Origin: Beta vulgaris subsp. vulgaris
Lineage: Eukaryota > Streptophyta > Magnoliopsida > Caryophyllales > Amaranthaceae
DNA: 64,000 bases
Direction: 5' to 3'
Assembly (NCBI RefSeq): GCF_026745355.1
Contig: NC_079202.1
Location: 53,238,709 to 53,302,708, forward strand
Shown piece by piece: positions 10,626 through 25,424 of this stretch. Both the position numbers and the translations under genes were made by a program. How positions within the stretch are numbered: position 1 is the stretch's first letter; every line of letters starts with the position of its first letter. Under the pieces are notes generated by a model. It did not search any database, was not told the origin of the DNA, and was given only the letters and a program-made list of their open reading frames with translations.

Positions 10626-13600
10626 ATGGCGAAAAAACCTTCCTCCTCATCAATGGACGCCAAACAAATCATCGACGTCTTACCTTCTTACATCTCTCTC
10701 TACAAAAACTCCAACCCAACCCAAAACTCAAACCCAAACCCAGAAAAATCCGCCATTTTAAAATGGTTCAGCAATCTCTCTCCTCATCAAAGAGTGGCCC
10801 ACTTAACCATAGTAGACCCCACTTTCACACAGCTCCTTCTCCGCATGCTCTCCTCTCTAATTCTCTCTCCTCACGTGACCTTCTTCCTCCTCCCCGACAT
10901 CCCCTCACGTGACTCTCTCCCAACTCTCTGCACTCGCCGATCTCGCGGCTTACTCGCTCGACTCGCCGCGTCCAACGAGTCAACTCACTTACTCCGCTCA
11001 TCACTGCTTCTGTTCTCCTCGTACGAGTCAGTTACTACCTCGGACGCCGCGTCGCTTGATACGGTGTCGTTTAAGGAGGGTTTCGTGGATGATTTTCCGC
11101 GTTTTGTGGAGACGATGGACCGGGTTTCTGACTCGGGGTTTTTAAACGGGTCGACTCGGGATTGGGCTGAGTTGGGGAACGAGTGGGCCGAGTTGGGCTG
11201 GTTGAAGGATAAAGGGTATTATGGTCTTGAGGAGTTTGTGGCGAATCGAGTTGAGGTGGCGTTGAGATTGGCGTGGGTGAATAGTGGTGGTGGTGGGAAG
11301 AAGAGAGGGGTGAAATTGAAAGAGAAAGCAAGGAATGTAGTTGGGTTAGGGGTTAATGTGTATTGGAGGAAGAAAGGGTGTGTTGATTGGTGGGAGAGGT
11401 TGGATCATCGGATGAAACGGTCCGTGTTTCGGATGGTTTTGTGCCGGGTTGCCAAATCTCTGGTATGGGATTTCATGCTTCTTATTATTTGGTTTTGTTG
11501 AAATTGCATTGGTTTGTACTTTTTAGTGTGGTACTTGATGTTGCATTGCTATTGTTATGTCGGTAATACTATGGAATAGTTGTAATGTTGAATTGATATG
11601 GTAGAATGACTTAATTAAATTTTGATAGGAGTGAGTATTGTTTTCGGCTGATTGCTTTAGCTGTACCTATTTATGTTGTAAATGTAAGAATGTTATGGAT
11701 GAGCAAGGTTTATTTTCGTGGTATATGATGGAAAGAGTATAATGCAATCTTGTAGTTTTTGGTGAAATGATTGGAGTGATGGTGGAAATTAGTAGTTCTA
11801 GGTTGTGAAGCCTGCGTTATATTTAGATTTTTGGAAAAGTAAGGAAAACTCAAATGCGGAATGTTGGGTAATAGTTCCTTTCTCGCGCATAACTTAAAAG
11901 ATGATGTATCTCTTTTTCTCACTAGCATATATAATAGGTAGGAAAACATTGTGGCTTTTGTGGGTTGTTATACGAGTACTACTTAGCTTACCCTTATATT
12001 TCCCGCGTACCAGTGAAAGTAATTGTTACTTGACAATTGGTTTGGGAAATTGAAGAGGTTCTGTAGTTTGTAGGAAATTGTATTATCTAGAGGATTGTAA
12101 TTTCCATGGAGTTGCATTTCCTTCTAATTGCCTAAAATTGTTTGGCTCAAATCAGGAAATAGAATATCCCAAATACTTAGAGGGGAGCGAGGCTGGTTAA
12201 TCCACTTTATATGTGAAAAGTGGAATCAAAGATTTCCAAAAGAGTTAACTTGAATATTTCCATGTTAACTAAGTGATCACATAACATATGCATATTCTAG
12301 AAGTGCATGACTTGTATAGGGCGTATCCAATGGTTAGAACCTTACCTTAGAATGAGCAGAAGATGTTGCATGGAGATTGCTAGATATTTCCATACTTTGC
12401 CTAGAATACTTCTTAGTTTATCAGCAGTGAGTTTTTTCTTCAATAACAGCGATCCTCTCACTGAATCTAATGGAAGGGGTGTGGCTATGAAAAAAAAATC
12501 ATATTAGCTATCCAGCTTCTCATATCCATTGATTATAAGTTGTCCGAGATAGAATATTCTCATTGGAGCAAACAAAATGACGAAATAAGCCGTTATGGAC
12601 TGTTCACTGTTCTGATGAGGTGATGTTAATTAGAGTAATCCTCTCTTGAAGCATGAGTTAATCCAAGGGAACATCTTTTGAGGAATGTAAAGGTTTTGAA
12701 ATTCATTTTCTCTTTGCTAATAATATAAAATGCAAATTGCAGCCTAGCAGTGTTCATTTTCAAGTTTGTCAATTTGGTTATATACATGCTTATGCTAAGA
12801 TAAATATAGTAGGATTTCCCTCAAAAACTAAAAAGAAGATAAATACAGTAGGTTGAGGAGATTCTCAAAATTGTACCTAATATGAAACAGGTTACTTTAA
12901 AAACTAATATGACTTATGTACTCAATGGAACATATTATGCTGAACCCATATTGGTTCTCTATTTTTTACGGAAATCAGAGATAGCATCCATTGGTGAGAT
13001 TGAAAGTAGAGTCGAAGTGGGAGCTATCAAGGATAAGATGGAGGATAGAGGGTGATAGATCACGCACAGGTAGTGGACTCATGGGTCCATGACTATGCTA
13101 GAGGCATTTCTCTGATGTTTATGGCATATATAGCGAAAAATGGTTATTGTTTGACTAAGGGCTTGTTCTCTTCGACATAAAACAATTGAACCGAGCTGAA
13201 CCGATTGCAACTGAACTGAAATGAATTATATTGTAACTAATATAAATGATAATTGGAGCTGAATTGAATGGATTGCAACTGAATTGATTACAACTGAATT
13301 GAACTGAATTGAAGTGAAAACAAACCCTAAAGATGGAAATTTTGGAGAGAAAAAATGGCATTCCTTGTACATGAATTGACACTTTTTCGTGAAGGAGAAA
13401 TCACTTTGATGTTTTAGACAGATTCAACGCTTACATCAGGACGTAATAGTCTCGTATCGTTGGATGAAGTATGACCTAGCTGGAAGAGGCAAAAAAGCAT
13501 ATTAGAGAATTGGGTATGTACTCTGTAGGATCATATTGCATTAAATAATGTAGCATGGAGAAGGATATATTTGAGTGACTCATTTCATTCTTTTAGGGCA

Positions 13601-16600
13601 AAAGCTGTTGTTATGGTAATTTCAAAAGTTTGATGAAAAATTTAAATGTTTGAGGCTTTGACATGGCATTTAGATTTTGCAAGTTGCAACAAAAGATTCT
13701 GAACTAAGCTTAGATTTGCTTGTTTTAAGATGATTAGTAGTCATTAAACCATTTTGATTCCATTTTTGCGCTAAGTTGTAAATCAATCCAAAATGTGTTA
13801 TTGGTTTTGTGGGTGAACTCCAACTCATTTGGTATAGTAATTTGAAGCATGTCAAGTTAAGGTTATAGATCTCACCCATGACCTATCGTTTTTTTTTTTG
13901 TAAGTGAACTCAAAATTACTGAAAGCCTGCATAAATCAATGGGTGAGAATGTCAATGTGAACCTACCTATACCGTGTTTAATGTTTAAGTTGTGTACTTT
14001 TATGACTGTCTTTGCCATTATTGCCAACTGTAGAAATTTTCATTTATAGGGAATGAGGAAAAGCATGTTTTTTCTTCTTCTTATTAGAATCTAAGATTTG
14101 ACCTGTTTTGTAAACAAACAAGGACTCTTTTATTATATGAGATGAAAGATAATGCTTCTAGAAAGGCACACTAGTCTTTTGAAGTCCCAGAAGAGTTAGT
14201 TTTCTTCTTCTTCATTCTCCCACCCCTCCTTTTTTTCTATTCTGAGATGCAGAAAGAGGCAGATGACAAGTTTGAGGGGGCAATCTTATAGATCGTTTTG
14301 TGGGTTGCCTAGTATGACTAGTCTAGTTCATCTAGAACACTCTCGGCTCTTAGAGCACGGAGGTGGATTGGAGAACATAGGCATTCACTGTGGAAGTCCA
14401 TGTAAGCTTTACTTCTGAAACTATTTTTTCCTAGTTATTCTTCCTTTGAGAATACTATGATTTTGATGGTGAAGCTTCATCTCCAATTTCCACAATAGCA
14501 AAACCTGTGTTTATTTAAAATAAGGCTGGAAATCTGGAGGTTAGAAATGACAATAACTTTACCACTATACAAATTCCCTAGCTCTTTCGAGTATATGATG
14601 GATTGATGGGGAAGAACTCATATTTATTCCTGTAAAAGCATGTAGGCACTTGGTATAGGGGATCCTATGTGAGAAATATGAAGGTGTTGCCTTATTGGCC
14701 ATTGCTGAAACTATAGTCTGACTTCTGACTACTTTAAGTTTTCAGACCGGTGACATCGTAAAAGGCGCTGATGGAATTGTGGAGGACAGGTTGTGGAATT
14801 TCGATTTAGAGGAGGAGCCTTTGAGACACAGAGATCACAATACATTTACTGCAGATAATTCACAAAGACGTGCACAGTTTGGCTTGACATCTGATTTAGT
14901 TTTGTCTTCTTCCAGTCCTCCTACCACATTAAAGACCGCAGTTAATAGGTTGTTTGTGCTTCAGGTCATCATAGCTATGGCACTAAAATTCCCTCATGAT
15001 GACTTGGATAAAGAGAAGATCTTTTTCAGCTCTCTAGACTCTGTAAATACAATAGTAGATGGAATTTTAAGGAAATTGCGAGGCTTGCTTATGGTTGTTT
15101 CACTTGATCATACTAAATTTGAACTAATGGAAGATGAGAATGTGGCAAACAAAACAAAAGTTAAGCAGGCTGCATCTCAACGCAAGAAAAAGGGGAAAAA
15201 TCGAAGTGCTAGAAACTTTAATTCTGCTTTGAAGAATTGCAGTGATGATTTTGCAGTGGACAAAGCTCTTGAGGTATTCCTCTTTTTGTAGCTCTTGTTG
15301 ATTGAACAGTTTTAACATAGAGAAAGCATGATTTGGTTACATGGGAATTAGGATATTTCAGGGCAATGAATCTGGAGTGGTGCATGATAATAATCTGTTG
15401 AGCAAGGCAGACGAGGATCTTAAAGGAGGTAGTGGGACGAGTATGCTATCTTCGGAAAAAGGGGTAACTGTAGTGTACATTGCTCAGTGTAGTTTTTGCT
15501 GTCAACTGTCCTCCTGGATCTTTGAAATATTGCATTTTTTCTTCTGTTAGCATACTGAAGCACTGACATAAACAGGAAAAGATCCAAAACGCTGCTCCTG
15601 AGACGTCACAAACTTCTCCTGCAAAGAAGGCAAAACAAAAGAAGAAGAAGTCACGTGGGAAGTCTGATGCTTCAAATAAAGTCCAAAACGCTTCAGTTGG
15701 AATACAGACTGCTTTCTCTTCCTGTATCACCACACAATGTGGGGAGGAGCATATACCTGTAGGTCAGGACACTTCTACTGGCTATCAGAATCTTCAGCAG
15801 AGTCTATCACCTTGCAACTGTAAGGTTGGTGCTAAAGAGGATCATTTGTGTAATAGTGAACAAGGTGATTTGGTATCTTCTATCCAAGACACACATAGTC
15901 CCAGGATTCACAGTCACTTGTTATTGAACAAGCAGAGGAACACTGAAGTTCCTAAGATGGAGACTGTGAATCATTCAGCAGATTCTGATATATGTCCTGT
16001 TAGGGTGACAGAAAAGGAGTTTCAAAGTCTTCATGAAGCTGACTCTAATGGGGACCCTGCTATTGTGGCTGTAACGGAGTCCCACGATACCCCAATTAAT
16101 GCCGGATGTCGCGAGGACTGTGCCACTAGCAACAAAGTTTCTACATCAGTCTTAAATGGAAAACCTGTGGATGCTAAAACTGAAACTATCCTTATCCGTG
16201 AACGAGGTAGACGGAGCAGATATAATGGCGAAGCTGTAATTCCTGCATATTATCCCTCATATGAGTGGCCTACTGTGGCCCCTATTCGCTTGGCAAGCTT
16301 TAATTCACAACATCTTCCACCTGCTACAGACAGATTGCATTTGGAGGTTGGCCACAATTGGCAAAACCAGTCTCAACATTCTTTCATACAACAGATGCAT
16401 CAGACAAATCCTAAGATTGGAGGGCAGGTTGGTAGGATTATTTCACAACCATTACCGTCAAGTTTAGATTGGCCTCCTGTTGTTCCGACTTGTAAATATG
16501 ATTCTTCATTTATTTCAAGGCGTCCAGCTGGAAAACAAAGCTTTACTGCGCTAAGTCCCCATAAAGGCGCACCGAGTAACGAAGAAGAAAGAAAATTCTT

Positions 16601-19600
16601 TACGGATTACTTTGACATGTCTGAACCATCAAGTGCACAAGAATTAGCTGATGAATATGATAGTCATTGGGTATCAGAGGAAGAATATGAAGTCCATGCT
16701 GTCTCTGGCAAAGACTATAATCAATTCTTTGGTGGTGGTGTCATGTATTGGAATCCTTCTGATTATCGAGGTGCTAGTTTCTCTCGCCCCCCTTCACTAA
16801 GTTCCGATGATAGTTCATGGGCTTGGCGTGAAGCTGACATGAATAGGACGGTTGATGACATGGTTGCATTTTCGTCATCTTATAGTACAAATGGATTAAA
16901 CTCTCCATCTGCTACTCCTTTTTGTTCTCCATTTGAGTCTTTACCTCCAGGGCACCAAGCAATTGGTTATGTTCGGCCTGGGAACGAAGGGAAATTGGTA
17001 CATAGCTCTCCAACAATGGCAGACTTAGAGGTTGAAGAAAAAGTTCCTGGATCTTTGGCAAGTATAGCTAGTGATGGTGATGCCAATTCCGGGGATTCAT
17101 TTCCTTACCCGATTCTACGACCTATTATAATTCCAAATATGTCAAGAGAAAGGTCAAGATCTGAATTCAAGTGTAATCATGAACTACAAAGCCCTCATGT
17201 TCCTCCAAACAGGCGCGAACATCCTCGAATTAAGCGGCCACCCTCGCCCGTGGTGCTTTGTGTTCCACGTGCTCCTCGTCCTCCTCCACCTTCTCCTGTA
17301 GGAGATTCAAGAAAACATAGAGGCTTTCCAACTGTTAGATCTGGTAGCTCCAGCCCAAGGCAGTGGGGTGTAAGAGGATGGTTTCATGATGGAACTAACA
17401 TTGAAGAAGCCTGTGTACGTGTTGATGGGGCTGAAGTAGTTTGGCCGTCTTGGGGAAATAAGAACTTCTCTGCTCGGAAAATGATTCAGCCTTTAACGGG
17501 AGCAATACTGCAGGATCGCATAATTGCTATCTCTCAGATAGCACCTGATCAAGAACATGTATGTTAGTCTCTTAGTTGCATTTAGTTTTGTGTTCACGTC
17601 AATTTCAGTTACCATATACCCGTACTTGACTGCAGCCAGATGTTGCCCTTCCCCTGCAACCACCTGAATTGGCAAATTGCGCAACATGGAAAACTTCTCT
17701 GCCTGTGATGCACAATCTTCTTCACGAGGAAATTGATTCTTTCTGTAAGGAGGTAGTTTCTTGAGATCTTATCTTTAAAGTACCGTTCCTGTTTGGTGAA
17801 GGTTCTTTATATATCAGCGTGCCTCTAAGTCTTCATTCTATTTGCTTCGACAAGGCTGCATAAATATTTTTATTAATTTTTTTCCAATGTGATCAAAAGG
17901 TTGCTGCCGGTAATTTAATTAGGAGGCCTTATGTTAATTGGGCGGTGAAGCGGGTTACCCGTTCGCTCCAAGTTCTGTGGCCTCGTTCCAGGACCAATAT
18001 ATTTGGTTCCAATGCCACTGGCTTGTCCCTTCCAACAAGTGATGTTGATCTTGTGGTTTCTCTGCCTCCAGTGAGGAACTTGGTAATCACTACTCATGTT
18101 TCTATCTTAACTGTTTTTCTTGTTAAAATTTGTTCTCGTTTCTACCATGGGCCACGGCATGACTTTTATGTTTATTTATTTGCAGGAACCTATTAAAGAA
18201 GCTGGAATCTTAGAGGGTCGTAATAGCATAAAGGAAACATGTTTACAGGTATAGACAGTATAGTTGACAAAATAGTGAAATTGGTGCTCCTGCTGTGGAT
18301 GTTACTTGTTACTTTGTTTTGGTCCATCTTTTGTTACACTAGTTATTGCTGTACTTTTGCTATTTCTGCATGCAGTTTTGTGGTAGAAGCTGTGATGAGC
18401 AAGCAGCACAAAATCATTCTATGATTTTTTTTCTAAACCATGTCTCTTCATTGCTCCTTCTCATTTTCTCTCTGGTTTTATGTGTTTTGTCATGTCTCGC
18501 TCCATATTACTCCAGATGAAATAACATGAAAACACTGCTTTGCCAAATCGTGAAAGTTTTAGGTCCACTGTTTGCAGCTGCAAGTTAATACTAACATTTG
18601 GAACCCTGTGCTGCTTGCTGTCCTTGTTTTATGCTTGAAAAAATTGCTCCTTACTTTTTTTAAACATGCTTGTGTGATGTAATGGATATTGAATGATGTG
18701 ATAAATTGGATACCTTGCTGTTGGTTTGGCTTCACATATGGACCTTGCACTTTTTAGATAAGTGACATTATTCCCTTCAGATGAGAGTCGTCCTATTCTG
18801 GAGATTTCATCAGTGTTAGCCCATTTTTGTATGTGCTGAGTTTCGATACATGTATTTGCAGAAATCTTTGTGTTAAATTCCACTAAACCTGCTTTCAAAA
18901 TCTTGTTATGTTTTGCCGATTTTTATCTGCTGTTTCTTCTTGTTCTTTCCTTCTGCACTCCTGTCACTCTTTTGTTGGGTTAATGTGTCTTTTATACTGG
19001 TCTAATACTTGTGTGTTTTTATGAAAGCAATCGTATATCTGACAATATTTATCTTGCAGCATGCTGCTAGGTACTTGGGAAATCAGGAATGGGTAAAAGC
19101 AGATTCTCTAAAGACTGTGGAGAATACAGCGGTAAGTACTCTCTCTTTACTATCTCTTTTGGCGAGTCATCTTTCGCAAAACGTAACTTTTCTCTTCATT
19201 GTAGATCCCCATTATCATGCTTGTGGTGGATGTTCCACATGATTTTGTGACTGCTATTGCTGCGCCCAGTGTGCACACTCCTTTAAGTGGTCAAAATCAG
19301 CTGCATGATGCACCAGCAGTTGATCAAAATGATACTGTTGGTTCGGACAGTTCTCCTTCACCGACATGCTCAGAACTTATCAACAACTTAGACAAAGATT
19401 CTACATCAGTTCGTCTTGACATTAGTTTCAGGTCACCTTCGCACACAGGGTTGCAAACCACTGAATTGGTAATTTATTCTAATTTGATTACCTATTAATT
19501 GCTTTTCTCTTATGCTATTGCGTGAAATCTATTGGTTACCAGTTTACCACATAAAAAGCTTGTTAATTATAGCTAGGCTGATTTGAAAGGCAAGCCTGTA

Positions 19601-22600
19601 GCTTGCAGTATGTGTTTGGGATTTTGGGTACAGTTGTAAAATTGATGGTCAGCCAGAGGAAATATATGTAACTTTTCTGTTAGCCAAGTATAATAGTTAA
19701 TCTGATGCTGAAGCAATTGCTTCAGTTTTTCACTTATTTGTTTTTGGTAGTCATTTAATAAGAAGTAATCTTTCTTCATTCTGTGATGAACTTATTATGG
19801 GCTCTTTCTATCAGCATTCTTTCTTCATATTCATGCTAAAATTTGTCATGCAGGTTAAACAGCTTACTGACCAGTTTCCTGCAGCCATTCCCCTGGCTTT
19901 GGTACTTAAGCAGTTTTTATCAGACCGTAGCCTCGATCAATCATACTCAGGGGGCTTGAGTTCATATTGTTTGGTAAGTTTATTTAGTTGACTATATGCT
20001 ACATATTCATAACTGCCTGCAGAGAAGATTGTTGACCTTTTTTAGCTGCGCCTTCCCCTTGTCTCGTGTGCTTCCTCATTTCATATTGATGTTAGTTAGG
20101 AGGAAATCATACGCATTAGTCAACTGAGAACTGAAATATGGAGATACGTTTTGGCTTGTATTTCTACTAACTCAATTTAGCCTATGTATTCTAATCATGC
20201 TGTTTATGTTTGTAATTGACCTACATAAATTTCTGTATTACTCGCACTTGTTGGCCCCATTTCAAGATAATTTTTCCCATTCAAGGCTGAACAGTTTTGT
20301 AATCTGTTGCAGGTTTTGTTAATAACACGTTTTCTTCAGCATGAACATCATCATGGTCGGCCTATTAATCAAGTATGAAGCCAACTGAAATAATTGCTGT
20401 TCCATATTCGTCTCATAGAGTTGCTTTTTTTTTTTTGAAAAAAAAAATAGTTCCTAGCTATAGACTTGAGATGTCTCTTAAATTATTTAAGCAGGCAGGG
20501 GCTACAGTCTGTTGAAGAAGCACTTGTTAGTTCATAGACGTGACATGGACATCTATACACTTGTATGGAATGTCAGTTCCATCATCAATGTCATCAAGGT
20601 GGCACACACGCGACTGGCATGTTAGTTTGATCGTCGATGTCATCAGTGTGGAAGAGTCTCCTTATTGATGCTAACATTGTTGGAAATTATGACATATCTT
20701 TGACCTGTGTCAGATTCTTCATTTTACCTTAAGTGCCCATGTTGGATCCTCGACATTCCGACATGGGTATGGACACTTCATTTTTCTAAATAGTGTAGTT
20801 GGACACTTGGACACGTACCCATGCATTGACACACAAGAATCAATCATTTTGGTGAACAAGAAATCGATAGCAGTGATATACTGAGAAGTGAAGAGAATTT
20901 TGTGATGGAGTGTATGTGCCCTCCATAATTCCCATGTTTCTTGAAACTGTGAAGGGAAATCGGTACTCTGTAACGGTTAAGAGGCAATACCGTTACGAAC
21001 CAATTATTAGCATCCATATTCCACAATATTACAAGTTTTGGAATGGATGAATGGCTTAAAAGTTCCAAATCTGCAAAGCATCATATATTAAGACTATCCC
21101 TTAAATAGTGGGGAAAAGAGAGAGAGGGGAAGGGAATTCTAGACGCATTTGGAGCTTGGACATGAGTAACTAATTTATTTGTCGGGTGCATCTTTTGTGA
21201 TGACAGGTTGGCAAAGATAATTGTCCTGGAGCTATAATCATATATATGTATTGCCAATTTTTAATGAACTCGGGCAAGTACCTGATCTTACTAACATGAG
21301 TAAACTTTTGCAGAACCTTGGCAGCCTTTTTATGGATTTCCTTTACTTTTTTGGGTGAGTTGAAGAATGCTTAGTCGTATACGTATATCCTTGTTTTTGT
21401 TGAATTCAATGTGTAAAATATTATAGTATGGTGCTGTTCGGGACTTCATATTCCTAATTCTTATATAAAATGAATGCAGGAATGTGTTTGATCCTCGACA
21501 AATGCGTGTCTCAATACAAGGGAGTGGGTTATATATAAATAGAGAAAGAGGGTATAAGTAACTGTTGTAGCATCAGTATTCAAAACATAGTTGATTTGCT
21601 ATCTTAAGTTGCTGAGTTCATGTTGATTGTCTTATCTTGATGTTAATTGCCTTCTTACAACTGTAGCATTGATCCAATCTACATCGATGATCCTCTTTTC
21701 CCAACAAATAACGTGGGGAAGAATTGCTTCCGGATTCATCAGTGTATCAAGGTGTGTTTAAATATTACATATATTCAGAATGTGAGCTGCATACCATAAC
21801 TTATTGGCCAGTATTGAGTTATCTATATCCCCTCCCCCCCTCTCTCTCCCCCGCCAATAAGTTTACAAACACCTATCCTGTCTGCAAAGACACTGTTTCA
21901 TCCTATGGTGCAGTCAAATTCTACTTCTTTTGCCATCCTATCTTCTTTAACTGATGCTAATCTTTTTCTAATGTTGTTTCTAGTTCTGGACGTTTTGGTC
22001 TGGTGCTTAGGTTGTGACAACCTGCAATACTGTTTGGAACATCTCTTCAAAACGTCCAATTCTTTTTGGGACCTTTATTAGTAAAAGGGGTTCTGTTTTA
22101 ATCCATATCGCTTCGTGCAAAATCAAGTTTCTATTTTCATGAAATTATAAAAATACTTTAGTAGTTGAATACATGGTTGATTCCTCGCTGGCAATTCCCT
22201 TGGCTTTCCCCAAACTGGTTTGCATGAATCACGAGTAAGGTTGGGTAATTGATGGCGCTGGAAAAACAGGGCTGGAATGCCTCAGGCACCCCCTGGTTTC
22301 TTGCTAGTGTTTTGTTTTTGTATTGTAATAATTATTTTTATTATCGTCTAGCATGAAGTAACTCATAAATTGATATGCACTAGCGGAACCTGTGTTGTAG
22401 GGGGTTTACATAAAATACTGCACCTTTTTTCTTTATCAGAAGAACGATGAAATGGGTAGTCTGCTATCAACTTTGTTTGGAATAACAACTGAAAAGTATT
22501 TTTTAGCAACAACAGCTTTTTTTGGATGGAGGCTGAACCAGATGGTTGTAAGAGATCATTTAGGTCCACTATGCATCCATCTAACTGTGATAATGATATT

Positions 22601-22919
22601 TAGTAATTGTTTTTAATGAAGACTCATATAGCTTTCTTGAATAATTCAAATATGGTACCTTGACAATTGAAGTTTTAGTATTGAGGAAGTTTTCCACTTG
22701 ATATTCATGTTTTTAAATGGAAAAATATGAAGGTGTGCTGTTTTCTGTTTAAATGCTATCTGTTTTAACTCCAAATTATTTGGTGCTTTTCAGGCCTTTG
22801 CAGATGCGTATGCTACTTTGGAGAATGAGGTCAGCTGCCTTTCAGCTGAGAGTGATGTGGAAACGACAAAGCAGTACAGATTGCTTCCAAAGATCATCCC
22901 AAGCATAAGTCTTCCATAG
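10626..22919 (+). CDS. MEE44: MEE44-like nucleotidyltransferase (PAP/OAS1 family), 15 exons
   Basis: Exons: 10626-11462, 14746-15273, 15362-15463, 15576-17558, 17636-17752, 17900-18082, 18186-18248, 19060-19131, 19205-19468, 19854-19973, 20313-20372, 21314-21354, 21480-21557, 21667-21751, 22794-22919. Every junction is GT-AG and phase-consistent, giving 1,552 residues. The nucleotidyltransferase motif GSNATGLSLPTSDVDLVV spans about 1225-1242, with catalytic Asp at about 1237 and 1239 and a third in VRLDISF near 1367. The PAP/OAS1 substrate-binding part follows, with YSGGLSSY in exon 10. The long N-terminal half is Lys- and Ser-rich and low in complexity. Size and order fit the Arabidopsis MEE44 (AT4G00060) type, from memory of that family. 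Such enzymes add nucleotides to RNA 3' ends; the substrate here is unknown. The start is the ATG in context TCAATGG; an in-frame ATG at 10491 would add 45 residues. Intron 1 (3.3 kb) holds a Tourist MITE. Confidence 0.85.
13159..13327. mobile_element. Solo Tourist-type MITE in intron 1 of the MEE44-like gene
   Basis: 169 bp. The ends GGGCTTGTTCTC and, reverse-complemented, GGGTTTGTTTTC are inverted repeats. TAA is duplicated on both sides (13156-13158 and 13328-13330). The subterminal GAACTGAATTGAA repeats relate it to the nested copy at 7717-8771. Confidence 0.85.
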
Positions 22920-25010
22920 GGATTCCATCTTGTTTCCACGGCTCTGGTATATTTTTCTGTAATGCTTATTTTTACGAAAAAGGAAGTATTTTTTCCCCTC
23001 TGGTTTCTCACAGAAAAGAGTATATGACAATCCCTACTTCTCTACGCGCTTCTGCTCCTTCAATTCTTTCATTTTCCACCAGTTCTTGTTTTAGGTGTTT
23101 TGCTTTTTTAATCTGGAAAAAGCTGACCTATATTGGACTTAGCTGAACCACACGCGAGATGTCTCAAGACAAGGTAATCTGATTCCCAACTAAACCCATA
23201 TAAAGACCCGAGCCAAACCACAATTAACAAACTTAATTTGACAATATTGATTCTTTTCCCTCTTCTCCAGCTACTTGAGAATGATGCCAATGTGACTTGA
23301 ACTGATATACAAAATTGTCCAGAGACCAAACTGAATGTTTTGTGAACTCATGTTAACCTGAACAATAATATCCAATCCAGATGACCCCCCCCCCCCCCAA
23401 AACCCCCTTTTTATGCTTTAAATTCTTTTTGTGTTTTGTTTACTTGATGGACACATATGAATGTTTGTAGATGCCGGTTCCTCCAATGTACTCGAAGAGT
23501 ACTCTGAAACGTGGCCTCAGCCCCTAGGTGACTTGCTCTCAGGTATGCGTGCAAATATCTTGAATTATTCATTGTCAAAATTTTGGACTTTGATTGATGA
23601 CTAAATTTCACATATTTGGTAGGCTCAAATGAAGATATGTTGCTTATTGCAATTGGAGTTTATCAAGCATCTGCAATGTGTGAAAGGTGAGATATGGATG
23701 CAGTAAATCATCAGACCTTCTTATGTTTTTCCTGCCTTTTCTCCTGATATATCTGTGTGATACTACTGGACGTTAGAACATCAGCTTTTTGTATCACTCA
23801 TGATTTCACGCCTTAGAATTTAATGCAGTAATAGTTCTTGATGATTAGAGGGGTAACTTATCTGTAGTTCCATCTTTGCTGGGAACATAACAGTTACCCC
23901 TGTCTGATGACGTACATCTGTTGGATTGTACAGATGCATTGCTGCAACTTACAAGATCCTTGACCTTGTAAGATGCATGTTCTCTTGTTTCTTGGAGCTT
24001 GCAGTGTAAATCTCTGATACAGACAATTTAAGTTGACGAGAGGAGGTAAAGCTTCAGAATATTGTTATATTTAAAAAAAAAAAATTGATGACGAGCTTCT
24101 CATTACTGCCTTGACCATTTGTATAGGCCACATGCTTCAGACTGCTATACTGGTTGGCTGAAAAGATGCACATGTCACAAGTTAATAAATTATTACCTGT
24201 CAATATGGTTTATAGTTCCCTGGTGTAACCATTCGGTTTTGCAAGTACTACTATATGTTACAGGTTTGACTCCGATACTTCTGCTAATGAGTTGATCTTA
24301 GATTTGTTTAGTCTTCTTTTTCTTCCTTTTTTCTGTGTGGTTGTCATGGTGCATATCTTTTCATGTAGATGTGGAGGAGGAGGATTGACCTGAAAGAATT
24401 CTGAGCTGTGCAACTCTATGCATTCTGAAGTGACCAATAAGATGGTGCTGAAAGCGAATGCGAGCTATATATATGCAGTAAGCATTGATCATAGGTATGA
24501 CTCTTTCCACTTTCTCTTTTGTTTGGCTCGACAAAAACAGCTCTATAAAATTACATAAGCAGTTACTTCCTCCTTTTTTTACTCTCCTAGTACGTGGTTT
24601 TTTTTGTTTTTTTTAATCTCTTCCTATATCTCTGCTCTTTTAAATTTTTGTGCCGTACTTCAATGTTACAAGTAAAATAATTGGAGGAAGTATATTGCTC
24701 CAAGTTAATTGGTCAACCTTATTTTTTCTCTTTATGTTGACCTTATATGATCAAATTTGGTTGCTTCATTTTTCTCAAGTTTCTTTGCCTCAGGCTTTAC
24801 CAGGGCATGTCGCGACTGCAGCCGCAGAGCAGGCAGCTATGTTCAAGTCCATTGAATTGGGTCACCGAGCTGATGTGCTTCCATGACAAGACTAGCTTGT
24901 CTAGCATTAAACTTAGAACATGTTTCTGGATAGTCTTTTGTTTCTATTGAGTTGGTTTTAGAGTTTTTGCAAACCAAAATTTAGGTTGTCAATTCTGGCT
25001 ACTGTTGTAT
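22920..25010 (+). other. Exon-like segments downstream of the MEE44-like stop
   Basis: Segments with good acceptor and donor signals lie at 23471-23542, 23623-23686, 23934-23967, 24369-24494 and from 24794. The first four read through in one phase-consistent frame, including SETWPQPLGDLLSGSNED, and end at a TGA (24402-24404). They may be spliced 3'-UTR exons, since a plausible donor lies after the stop at about 22946. They could instead be an alternative C-terminus joined through a weak phase-1 donor in exon 15, or part of a separate small gene. I recognise no domain. Confidence 0.4.
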
Positions 25011-25424
25011 ATACCATAAAAAATAGTCTGAACAGACATCATCACAGATTCATAATGAAACTTGATGACATCAAGTTGCTTACTTTACAATTACCACTTT
25101 CAAGCAATAAATAGACAATGAACATAATTAAATAGATTGTACGTATATTTATCCGCATAAAACTATCAGCGCTGGTCAATAGAAATCAAGAACTAGCTGG
25201 TATTCATTGAATGCTTTACTAGATGGCGATGCTTCTCTAAATGATCAATCGAGGTTGAATATGGACCCTTTCTTGCTGAGTTTTTCTTTTCTTAGGACCT
25301 CTTCAGATTTCACACCAATTGAGAACACTTCCATGTATCTAGATTTTTAGGTATGGATATCTCTCTTCTGCTCTCAAACTTCCGCTTGATGCGTATGGGC
25401 TTGCTCACATGGTAGTGTAACAAT
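25011..25424. other. Convergent intergenic gap, putative 3' flanks
   Basis: It separates the plus-strand MEE44-like transcript from the minus-strand YqgF gene. AATAAA at about 25106 is a candidate plus-strand polyadenylation signal. No ORF of interest. Confidence 0.4.

Noticed and set aside
20460..20840. Repeat-like GTCATCA and GGACAC phrases in an intron of the MEE44-like gene
   Set aside because: Suggestive of a dispersed repeat, but no inverted ends or regular period could be fixed.
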